NCBI GenBank assembly: GCA_964580215.1
Contig: CAZOJT010000001.1
Location: 186,001-250,000 of the forward strand
Length of the DNA: 64,000 nt
Source of the DNA: SM23-73-3 sp964580215
Lineage (GTDB): Bacteria; Zixibacteria; MSB-5A5; SM1-73
Direction: 5' to 3'
Shown here piece after piece: positions 1-7,489 of this stretch (its first letter is position 1; each line of letters begins with the position of its first letter). The position numbers and the translations under genes are program-made. The notes below the pieces were generated by a model, which saw only the letters and a program-made list of their open reading frames with translations, was not told the origin of the DNA and did not search any database.

Positions 1-2097
1 TTGTTTTTGAGAAGCTTCTCCAGTACCCTTATCATCTCGGTTGCCATTCCCATATCGGTTTTAGTCACTTTGATTTTGCTTTACTTTGGTAAGATGACTT
101 TGAACATCACCACTATGGGTGGTTTGGCTTTGGGAATTGGCAGGTTGGTGGATGACGCCATTGTAGTCTTAGAGAATGTTTTCCGACACCGACAGCAGGG
201 CGAAAGACCCAAAGAGGCGGCGGTGATTGGCGCCAGCGAGGTCTCCACTGCGGTGTTAGCTGCCACCGTCACCACCATCATAGTCTTCATCCCCATATTT
301 TTCGTAGGGGGAATGGTGGGAATTCTCTTCCGCCCCATGGGTTACACCGTGGTCTTATCTTTAGCCGCTTCTTACTTTGTGGCTATGGTCTTGATTCCCC
401 TTTTAACCTCTAAGTTTTTGAAGGTGGAAAGAGTAGCAGTGTTAGGGAATCCGAAAAAGTTCACCATCGGGGGGAGGCTATTCAACTTAGGTCAGAAAAC
501 CTTTGATGCCATCGATGAGCAATATCATAGAACGGTAAGCTGGGCAATAACACATAAGAAAACCGTAGTCTTGGGGGTATTGGGGGTCCTTCTTGTCACC
601 CTGCCCCTGTTAAAGTTCATAGGATCCGAGTTTACGCCTGAAACAGATGAAGGGCAGTTTGAGATTTCTGTCAAAATGCCCGTGGGGACAGAACTGAAAC
701 AGACCGAGAAAGTCTTGGTTCAGATCGAAAATATCGTAATTGAGAACGTACCCGAGTTAAACACAATGATGGTTAGAGGAGGAATTGAAGGAAAAGGGAT
801 AGCCGCACTCTCGGCTGTGTTCCAGGATATAACCGGTCCGCATGCCGCCACCGTTCAAATCCGCTTGGCCGATCGAGTCGAGCGAAAGCGTTCCATGTTC
901 GAAATCATGGAGCTTCTACGTGGTAAGCTAAAGGACATTCCAGATGTGAATTTCAATATCAGAGCCAGTGGAATGATGTCAAGGATGACCAGCTTTGGCG
1001 GAGCCGCCGCTCCTATTGTGGTGGAGATAAGAGGCTATGATCTGGAAACCGCACGGAGTTTGGCGGTCAAAGTCAAGGAGATACTGGAGGCAACACCCGG
1101 AAGCAGAGATGTAAGAATACAGCGTGAGGAAGGATTACCTGAACTGCAGATCAAAATCGACCGGGATCGGGCGGCCGCCCTGGGCTTAAATTTGGCTCAA
1201 ATCGCCCGAACCATTCAGACCAATGTGGACGGGACCATTGCCTCTTTGTTCAGGGATCCAGAATTAGGCAAGGAATATAATATTTTAGTTCAATTAAGAG
1301 AAGAAGACAGAAGGAATCTTTTGGACTTAGACCGAATCTTTATTACCTCTTATTCAGGCAAACAGATTCCTCTTTCCAATGTGGCTGAGGTGGTCAAAGC
1401 CGAAGGTCCGGTCAAAATCGATCGAAAGAATCAGGAGAGGATGCTTTTAGTTACCTCTCAGGCTTATGGTCGACCCGCAGGGACTGTGGCGGCTGAGGTG
1501 GAGGACATGATCAAGAAGAGCTTAAGGGTGCCGCAGGACTTCTCGGTGGAAATGACAGGAAGCTATGAGGATCAGCAGGAATCATTTAAAATATTGATCT
1601 TAGCTTTGATTTTAGCCATTGTTTTAATCTACATGATCTTAGCCGCCCAGTTTGAATCTCTATTTGATCCGTTTATAGTGATGTTCTCCGTTCCCTTAGG
1701 ATTCATTGGGGTGATCTGGGGTCTGTTTTTAACCGGGCACACCTTCAGCATTCTTTCCTTTGTGGGGATGATCATGATGGTTGGAATTGTGGTATCCAAT
1801 GCCATACTTTTGGTGGACTACACCAACATCTTAAGGAGACGAGGGATGGAGCTTCATGAGGCGGTGGTCCAGGCGGGCAGAACCCGTCTGCGTCCCATTC
1901 TGATGACCTCCTTCACCACCATGCTGGCTTTGGTTCCTATGGCTTTGGGATTAGGAGAGGGTGGCGAGATCTACTCTCCTATGGCAGTGGCGGTTATCAG
2001 CGGTCTTTTGGTCTCCATGGTGCTTACTCTGGTCTTTATCCCTACTTTATATACCATCTTTGAGGAGAGGCTGAAAAGAAAAATCTTTGTGCAATGA
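1..2097 (+). CDS. RND-family efflux transporter (AcrB/HAE1-like), 5'-truncated by window edge
   Basis: Inner-membrane proton-driven pump subunit that exports drugs or other small molecules together with a periplasmic adaptor and an outer-membrane channel. The visible 698 residues match roughly the C-terminal two thirds of a protein that is usually about 1,030 residues. The first residues belong to transmembrane helix 2-3 of the RND fold. The signature GIGRLVDDAIVVLEN carries the two adjacent Asp (residues 51-52) that relay protons in AcrB-type pumps. A large periplasmic domain follows (about 205-520), then a second membrane block (about 530-690) with LAAQFESLFDPF and VGIVVSNAILLVDY. The TTG at position 1 is only the first in-frame start in the window; the true start lies upstream. 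A PII-like protein and a TolC-type channel follow, making an efflux operon. Family sure; substrate unknown. Confidence 0.95.
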   Translation: MFLRSFSSTLIISVAIPISVLVTLILLYFGKMTLNITTMGGLALGIGRLVDDAIVVLENVFRHRQQGERPKEAAVIGASEVSTAVLAATVTTIIVFIPIFFVGGMVGILFRPMGYTVVLSLAASYFVAMVLIPLLTSKFLKVERVAVLGNPKKFTIGGRLFNLGQKTFDAIDEQYHRTVSWAITHKKTVVLGVLGVLLVTLPLLKFIGSEFTPETDEGQFEISVKMPVGTELKQTEKVLVQIENIVIENVPELNTMMVRGGIEGKGIAALSAVFQDITGPHAATVQIRLADRVERKRSMFEIMELLRGKLKDIPDVNFNIRASGMMSRMTSFGGAAAPIVVEIRGYDLETARSLAVKVKEILEATPGSRDVRIQREEGLPELQIKIDRDRAAALGLNLAQIARTIQTNVDGTIASLFRDPELGKEYNILVQLREEDRRNLLDLDRIFITSYSGKQIPLSNVAEVVKAEGPVKIDRKNQERMLLVTSQAYGRPAGTVAAEVEDMIKKSLRVPQDFSVEMTGSYEDQQESFKILILALILAIVLIYMILAAQFESLFDPFIVMFSVPLGFIGVIWGLFLTGHTFSILSFVGMIMMVGIVVSNAILLVDYTNILRRRGMELHEAVVQAGRTRLRPILMTSFTTMLALVPMALGLGEGGEIYSPMAVAVISGLLVSMVLTLVFIPTLYTIFEERLKRKIFVQ

Positions 2098-2107
2098 TAG
2101 AGAGACT

Positions 2108-2242
2108 ATTGAAAAACTTCATTAGGCAGGGCTGAATGCCCTTCAGGGTGAATCCTTCAGGATGAACCCTGCCCTATGGGTGATGAGACATTGTTGCCCA
2201 TAGGGGCGGGAATTTATCCTGCCCCGAAGTGGGGTTTTTGAA
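2108..2242 (-). repeat. Dispersed palindromic repeat, family A (copy 1, inverted)
   Basis: Read on the minus strand it starts GTTCAAAAACCCC and ends AGTTTTTCAAT. It contains two internal hairpins, GGGGCGGGA...TCCCGCCCC-like and GGCAGGGC...GCCCTGCC-like. The same layout recurs at 4378-4502 and 14195-14302 in the opposite orientation. It fills the gap between the RND gene and the PII-like gene, so it lies inside the presumed efflux operon. Confidence 0.7.
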
Positions 2243-2279
2243 CACGCCCTAAAAACCGCAGAACAAAGGATAAATCACG

Positions 2280-2567
2280 ATGAAACTAATCTTTTTGATA
2301 TTCAACAGCCCCTTAGAGCCTGATGTGAAGGATCTTTTAAAAAAGGCTGAAGTGGCTCATTATACCCGCTGGGAAAAGGTCAAAGGAGTGGGCGAAACCG
2401 GTCCGCACTTCGACGATGAGGTCTGGCCATCGGTGAATATAGCCCTGATGTTTTCTTTGGAAAACGAAAAGAAAAACGAAGTAGCTGAGGGTGTGCGAAA
2501 AATCAGAGAGCAGTTTCCCGATGAGGGAATACGCATGTTGGTCTTGCCACTGGAGGAAATAGTGTAA
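2280..2567 (+). CDS. PII/CutA-like small protein linked to RND efflux
   Basis: A 95-residue soluble protein without signal peptide. The pattern beta (MKLIFLIFNSPLE), helix, ...YTRWEKVKGVGETGPHFDDEVWP..., beta (NIALMFSL), helix, beta (IRMLVLPLEEI) fits a ferredoxin-like alpha/beta fold of the PII/CutA/DUF3240 type. Proteins of this size and pattern are commonly annotated as PII-like regulators beside RND transporters. The gene sits between the RND subunit and the TolC homologue on the same strand, so it may sense metal or nucleotide status and modulate the pump. That role is inferred from position; no ligand site is identified. The ATG follows an A-rich stretch with only a weak ribosome binding site (acaaagga). 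Confidence 0.75.
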   Translation: MKLIFLIFNSPLEPDVKDLLKKAEVAHYTRWEKVKGVGETGPHFDDEVWPSVNIALMFSLENEKKNEVAEGVRKIREQFPDEGIRMLVLPLEEIV

Positions 2568-2668
2568 AAACAAGAGCCAGGCTGAAGCCTGCCGCTATCG
2601 AATGGTATGGTAGCCGCACCCTTCAGGGTGCGAAAAACAGACTTTTTGCGTGTCCAGAGGAGGTAGGA

Positions 2669-3967
2669 ATGCTTTTCAGATATCTTTCAAGGATTACTTT
2701 AGTACTCTTACTGTTATTTAATTTTTGCGAGGCACAAGACAAGAGAATCAACTTGAATTTAGATCAAAGTCTTAAGATTGCTTATGAAAACAATAAAACT
2801 CTTTTGCAGTTACAAGAGAAGATCAATACGGCAAAATATCAAATAGATGAAGCTAAATCAGGCTTCTATCCGCAATTGTCCTTCAGCGGAAGCTATACCC
2901 GTTTGGCAGAGGTTCCCGGCTTTGATATGGGAGGAATGGGAAAAGCCAAGTTGGGTACAGAGAACAATTATGACCTTAAGCTTTCCTATCAACAACCTCT
3001 GTTCACCTGGGGAAAAATTCGGGCGGGATACGATATATCGAAATACAATCTTTCCCTAACCAGAGAGGAATATCGAAAGACAAAACAGGAGATAAAGTTC
3101 AACTTAGTCAATCTATTCTATAATATCCTTTTGGCTGAGGAATTGATCAAAGTCAGAGAAGAATCAATCGCCCGAATCGAGGACCATCTCAGCACAGTTC
3201 AAGAAAGATATGACAAAGGGTATGCCTCGGAGTTTGACGTATTGAGGGTCAAAGTCCAACTGGCCAATGCCAAACCTCCTCTTGTGCAAGCGAAGAATCT
3301 TTATAGCTTAACCTTAGACAACCTGAAAAACCTTCTTGGAATCAGTTTGAAGGACTCGGTTGGTCTGGAAGGCACCTTAGAGTTTCAACCTATAGAGGTG
3401 GATCAGTCTCGTGCGGAGGAATTTGCCTTCAAAAATAGATCTGAATTGAAGTCGATATTTCATCAGGGAAGAATTGCCCAAGAAGCGCTGAATATTGCCA
3501 AAGCGACCAACAAGCCCAATTTGTTGGGAATAGCCAATTATGAATACAAAAAACCTTTCTATTTCAATGACGAATGGGAAACGGATTGGAATTTCACCTT
3601 CCTGGTGACCGTTCCCATATTCGACGGGTTCCTGACCAGATCAAAGGTTCGTCAGGCAAGATCGGATTTAAAGCAGATAGATATTGCTGAAAAACAGATT
3701 CAGGATTTTATAAAATTAGAGATCAGTCAAGCCATCTCCGATCTAAATTTAGCCAAAGAGAATATCCTCTCCCAGGAGGAGAATGTAAAGCAAGCCAATG
3801 AGAGCTTGAGGATCGCCAAGGTGCAATACGGAAAGGGCATGTTGACTAACCTGGAGTTGATGGATACAGAGTTCGCCTTGACCGTGGCGGAGACCAATTA
3901 TCTTCAGGCGCTATCAGATTATCTGATCGCCAAAGCCAAGTATGAAAAAGCGATCGGAAAAGATTAA
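2669..3967 (+). CDS. TolC-family outer-membrane efflux channel
   Basis: Outer-membrane channel that completes a tripartite efflux system with the upstream RND pump. It has 432 residues, normal for the family. There is a signal peptide (about residues 1-22, hydrophobic core ITLVLLLLFNF, cleaved near CEA). Two repeated outer-membrane-efflux domains follow (about 28-215 and 235-425), each with long amphipathic helices. The first contains the conserved-type LAYENNKTLL start and the second ends with LELMDTEFALTVAETNYLQA. The start ATG has a strong ribosome binding site, GAGGAGG, 5-6 bases upstream. It is the third gene of the efflux cluster. The downstream gap is filled by repeats. Confidence 0.93.
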   Translation: MLFRYLSRITLVLLLLFNFCEAQDKRINLNLDQSLKIAYENNKTLLQLQEKINTAKYQIDEAKSGFYPQLSFSGSYTRLAEVPGFDMGGMGKAKLGTENNYDLKLSYQQPLFTWGKIRAGYDISKYNLSLTREEYRKTKQEIKFNLVNLFYNILLAEELIKVREESIARIEDHLSTVQERYDKGYASEFDVLRVKVQLANAKPPLVQAKNLYSLTLDNLKNLLGISLKDSVGLEGTLEFQPIEVDQSRAEEFAFKNRSELKSIFHQGRIAQEALNIAKATNKPNLLGIANYEYKKPFYFNDEWETDWNFTFLVTVPIFDGFLTRSKVRQARSDLKQIDIAEKQIQDFIKLEISQAISDLNLAKENILSQEENVKQANESLRIAKVQYGKGMLTNLELMDTEFALTVAETNYLQALSDYLIAKAKYEKAIGKD

Positions 3968-3999
3968 AAAAAACAGGGTCATGGGGCAAAAAAATATAA

Positions 4000-4263
4000 T
4001 TACTAAGGGGAGCATATAATTGTTTACATCCCCCCTAAAGAAATGGGGGGAAGGGGGGATTCGTATGAATGCATACGCATTTGAAACTTGGAAAATCCCC
4101 CTAAATCCCCCTTTACTAAAGGGGGATTCGTATGAATGCATACGCATTTCAAGTCAAGCCCAAAACAGGTGTGGGAGAAAAAATCAATGCGAAGCTCGTA
4201 TGAGTGCATACGCACATTCATACGAATAATAAAATGTAAACTGTTTCCTGCTCCTCTTAGTAA
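4000..4263. repeat. MITE-like element, family B (long copy), with 32-bp imperfect terminal inverted repeats
   Basis: The left end (4000-4031, TTACTAAGGGGAGCATATAA...) and right end (4232-4263) are imperfect inverted repeats of each other, matching at about 25 of 32 positions. The interior holds several TTCGTATGAATGCATACG-type palindromes and CCCCCT/AGGGGG hairpins. A shorter copy in opposite orientation lies at 17032-17180 with the same ends. No coding capacity is visible. Confidence 0.72.
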
Positions 4264-4377
4264 ATAAGTTCTTGTTCCGGCGGGATATTGTTCATTTGGA
4301 TATTGAGATTATCCCGCCGAAACCCTATCTTCTGACAAGCCTTTTCATAGATGGTTCGGGGTTGCCCTTCAGGGCTT

Positions 4378-4502
4378 ATTGAAAAAGCTACACTTCGGAG
4401 CGGGATGACGGAGACCCGTCTGGGAATTCCCGCTCCTATGGGAGACAATTACTTATCATCCATAGGCCAGGGCATTTAGCCCTGCCAAATGGGTTTTTCA
4501 AC
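4378..4502 (+). repeat. Dispersed palindromic repeat, family A (copy 2)
   Basis: Begins ATTGAAAAAGC and ends GTTTTTCAAC. The interior has an imperfect CGGGA...TCCCG hairpin and CAGGGCATTTAGCCCTG. It is collinear with 14195-14302 and is the reverse complement layout of 2108-2242. Together with family B it fills most of the 707-base gap 3968-4675. The remainder (4503-4675) shows no gene; it contains degenerate GGGGTAAGGGCATGCCC-type palindromes. Confidence 0.7.
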
Positions 4503-4690
4503 ACTCCCTTCAGGGTGAACCTACACCCTGAACCAGACAAGTTGCGGGGTAAGGGCATGCCCTGAGGGCGAAGTCCGAAGGGTACCCCGCAACGACAACC
4601 AAATCCTAATACCGGCACATCAGAAAACCTCTTGTTTTTTTCAAATTCGCTTTGTATACTCATTAGGTAGACAAGATGGGGAGAGGTGAA

Positions 4691-6538
4691 TTGAATAAGA
4701 GATTGGATTTTCTTTTCTGGATCATTTTGTTTTCTTTCTGGTTTGCATTTTTTCATATCTCTTTCGGATACAGCTTCGAAAGAAAGCAACCTTTGTTGAT
4801 CCCACCTCATCCCGTTTTTCATCCCCCTTTTTCCCCAAAAGGTGATACTGGCTTTTGCACGATTCAATATGATAACGACTCAGTCGCTTACTATTTTAAC
4901 CTATTTGAGGCAGGAGACGGAATAGCAGTTTACATGGACCCGGAATTCTGTGGTTTTGATACCAACACCTATCCTTTCAAGCTGACTAATGTCCATTTTT
5001 ATCTTTATGATCCCGGAGCCTTTGTCTGGCCGGTGGAGATTAAAGTGAACATCGTGAGTGTTGATACCACTGAGGATACGCTGAATCCCGGTACGATAAG
5101 GCCTGGTTTGCCCGGCCGTTCCAAAACCTTTACCATTCCTGAGGATTCAGCTTACGATCCGGTAACTCACCCCAGCCCCATTAACCTAACTCTGGACGAA
5201 GTTTGGTGCGTATATTCCACTTTCTTTCTCGAAATCATTTACACGGGAGGAACTGAACTGCCTTATCCCAGCCTGGTCATGACCGATATAACTGATCGAC
5301 CCGACAACAATCACAACTGGGTCTTTTGGAATGGGAATTATGTTGAATGGTATGATTTCTGGGAGCCGTGGGCAACCCCGGGTAGGGCGATCATGCGCGT
5401 CACCGGGTATCCATATGCCATAGACTGTTATTTGTGCTGGGATTGGATGTCCAAAACCACCCAGGCTCCGAACGGGATGCCGGACTTTGATCAATATCAG
5501 TTCGGCTCCGATCCACAGGATCCTGCGGACTCCCTGGCAATGTGTGGCCCCACGGCAGCGGCTAATTGCCTGGTATGGTTCGATGCCATTTCCTCGATAC
5601 AAAATCCCGACAGCCTGATTAGATTACTCTCCGATTATTTTCATACCGATCCAGATAGCGGAACCCTGGTGGATTCAATTACAGCCGGTTTGGATTCGCT
5701 TTTTGCACATTATAGTTTGAATTTATACTCCACCCAATTGCAGAACCCAACCTTCTCTGATATCGCAGACTCCCTTGAAAAGCCAGCCAGTATTATGCTT
5801 CTGGTGGGACTATGGCAGAATATAGATGATACATTGTATCGAATTGGCGGGCATTACGTCTCCATGGCTGGCGCGTGTAAGCTCTACTCCTGGGTTGCCA
5901 TTAGCGATCCTGCTGTGGACAATACGGAAACAGGGGGAAGAGGAAGGTTTTTGCCACCCCATTATCCCCATCCAGATGATCACACCCTTCATAACACCAA
6001 AGGCTTCGTCTCCCATGATGCATATGTTTCAGAAGTCCTATCTGTGGTTCCTTATGCAGATACATTATGGAGGCTCAGAGATTGCGAGGATGACAGCCTA
6101 CCGTGGCTTTCCCAATTTGAGGGACAGAATTTTCAGCCGGAGCAAGAGCAATATAGACACGATTACGATTCTACAGAAAGCTTGTATGCAGTGGTAGAAT
6201 ACGCCATCCTGATCTTGGAAAAGTCCACCCTGGTGGCAGAAGAAGAGATGGAAACCCCTAAATATTTTGAGTTATATCAAAGCTTTCCCAATCCATTCAA
6301 CAACCATACAATAATCAAATATAGCCTATTGAAAGCAACTGATGTATCGCTGGTGATCTACAATATCTTAGGACAGAAGGTCAGGACCCTGGTGAGGAAA
6401 GAAAGGCAGAGTGGATTGAAGACGGTGATCTGGGATGGAAAGGACGAGAGGGGAAAAGATTTAAGCTCCGGCATTTATTTTTACCAGTTGCAAACAGGGA
6501 AACTCACCCAAACCAGGCGGATGGTTTTGCTGAAATAG
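4691..6538 (+). CDS. Secreted protein with one papain/C39-like peptidase domain and FCB C-terminal sorting domain
   Basis: Probably an exported cysteine-peptidase-fold protein. The TTG at 4691 is chosen because GGGGAGAGG sits 4-5 bases upstream and it gives a clean signal peptide (MNKRLDFLFWIILFSFW). An in-frame ATG at 4676 would add five residues but lacks a ribosome binding site. Numbering from that ATG, residues 60-245 form an N-terminal domain shared with the next gene. Residues 250-510 resemble a papain/C39-like fold, with Cys290 in MCGPTAAANC, His393 in GGHYVSMAG and Asp411 in ISDPA as a plausible triad. Residues 530-620 are the sorting domain (YQSFPNPFNN, WDGKDERGKDLSSGIYFY, final MVLLK). 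Paralogous to 7490-10117. Peptidase activity is inferred, not proven. Confidence 0.85.
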   Translation: MNKRLDFLFWIILFSFWFAFFHISFGYSFERKQPLLIPPHPVFHPPFSPKGDTGFCTIQYDNDSVAYYFNLFEAGDGIAVYMDPEFCGFDTNTYPFKLTNVHFYLYDPGAFVWPVEIKVNIVSVDTTEDTLNPGTIRPGLPGRSKTFTIPEDSAYDPVTHPSPINLTLDEVWCVYSTFFLEIIYTGGTELPYPSLVMTDITDRPDNNHNWVFWNGNYVEWYDFWEPWATPGRAIMRVTGYPYAIDCYLCWDWMSKTTQAPNGMPDFDQYQFGSDPQDPADSLAMCGPTAAANCLVWFDAISSIQNPDSLIRLLSDYFHTDPDSGTLVDSITAGLDSLFAHYSLNLYSTQLQNPTFSDIADSLEKPASIMLLVGLWQNIDDTLYRIGGHYVSMAGACKLYSWVAISDPAVDNTETGGRGRFLPPHYPHPDDHTLHNTKGFVSHDAYVSEVLSVVPYADTLWRLRDCEDDSLPWLSQFEGQNFQPEQEQYRHDYDSTESLYAVVEYAILILEKSTLVAEEEMETPKYFELYQSFPNPFNNHTIIKYSLLKATDVSLVIYNILGQKVRTLVRKERQSGLKTVIWDGKDERGKDLSSGIYFYQLQTGKLTQTRRMVLLK

Positions 6539-6539
6539 A

Positions 6540-6594
6540 TCAGCGGATGTAACGGATTGGGTCAACGGATGAAGCGGATTAAACGGATAAACAT
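6540..6594. repeat. Dispersed 'CGGATTAAACGGAT' repeat, family C
   Basis: Short direct repetitions of CGGAT(G/T)AA(A/G)CGGATT follow the stop codon of the first peptidase-like gene. The same motif recurs after the second one (10124-10160) and at 36774-36857, 44628-44660, 44831-44862 and 46430-46600. Function unknown. Confidence 0.6.
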
Positions 6595-6660
6595 CCTTAG
6601 AACATCAGAACATCCTGGAACAAAAAGTCTCTGGTTGCTTGGGATTTTGTTCCATAGATC

Positions 6661-6813
6661 TTATTGATCTTCGTACGAGTAATGGAAAAAATTTTCATCG
6701 ACCACAATCTCCTCTTTTTTATAATCCCCCTCAATCCCCCTTTTATAAAGGGGGACAAAGGGGGATTAAAGGAGAAAGGAAAGATTTTCCATTGCTTACG
6801 CATAACTCAATAA
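6661..6813. repeat. MITE-like element, family D (copy 1)
   Basis: A 153-bp element with imperfect terminal inverted repeats of about 30 bp (TTATTGA...AATGGAAAA at the left, its complement at the right). Its centre is a CCCCCTTTTATAAAGGGGG palindrome. A nearly identical copy in the same orientation lies at 7045-7197, about 230 bp away. The 6539-7489 gap contains no convincing gene; beyond these two copies it holds only A+T-rich unique sequence and the leader described below. Confidence 0.75.
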
Positions 6814-7044
6814 GATGATGCTGAAGCAAAAACTTTTCACATTTTTGAAAATAAATCTCTTGCATTTTCTGAGGGCATCTATATATTTGGAAAAATTGAG
6901 GATTTGGAATCAGAACGACAAAGGGAGAGAAAAAAATGAATTGTAGGGATCGGATTTATGCTTATGGTAATCCACTAAATATGTAGAGGTGTTCGCATTT
7001 GGACATGATTCAGGTATGATCATAGGAATTAAGGCGTCAGCCTT

Positions 7045-7197
7045 TTACTGATCTTCGTATAAGTAATGGAAAAATTTTTCATCGACCACAATCTCCTCTT
7101 TTTTATAATCCCCCTCAATCCCCCTTTTATAAAGGGGGACAAAGGGGGATTAAAGGAGAAAGGAAAGATTTTCTATTGCTTACGCGTAACTCAATAA
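7045..7197. repeat. MITE-like element, family D (copy 2)
   Basis: Same ends and same central CCCCCTTTTATAAAGGGGG palindrome as 6661-6813, differing at only a handful of positions, mainly in the terminal repeats. The two copies form a direct repeat upstream of the second peptidase-like gene. Confidence 0.75.
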
Positions 7198-7395
7198 TAA
7201 CCAAAAATGGAATCCTTAATATGTTAACTTATTTAGTCGAAGACCATCAGGATAAATCCGATCCGAAAAAGCTTGATTGGCTACTGATGAAGAAGTTCCG
7301 GTTGGAGCGGGTTTGCGAATGCGGATTCGATAAATTAAGGATGGATTTTATAAGTCAAAGCTTTACGTAAGCTGATCACACCACTTCAAAAACAA

Positions 7396-7424
7396 AAAAG
7401 GAGGTGATGGAAAAAACGAAGTAA
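7396..7424 (+). promoter_or_regulatory. Full-length Shine-Dalgarno with mini-ORF in the leader of the 875-residue secreted protein
   Basis: AAAGGAGGTGA (from 7397) is complementary to the whole 3' tail of 16S rRNA. It is followed by GTG ATG GAA AAA ACG AAG TAA (7404-7424), a five- or six-codon ORF. This sits about 65 bases upstream of the real start at 7490, which has its own GAAGGAG site. A similar arrangement occurs at 42801-42819. It may be a leader peptide or ribosome standby site; regulation is inferred only. Confidence 0.4.
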
Positions 7425-7489
7425 TTTGAGCTTTAATCCTTTAACCTGTAACTTTAACAAGGCTTCAAAGCCTGAGAAGGAGAAAATCA

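Noticed and set aside
7176..7370. 64-codon open frame between family D repeat and the secreted-protein leader
   Set aside because: It starts inside a repeat, has no ribosome binding site and no recognisable protein pattern; treated as chance.
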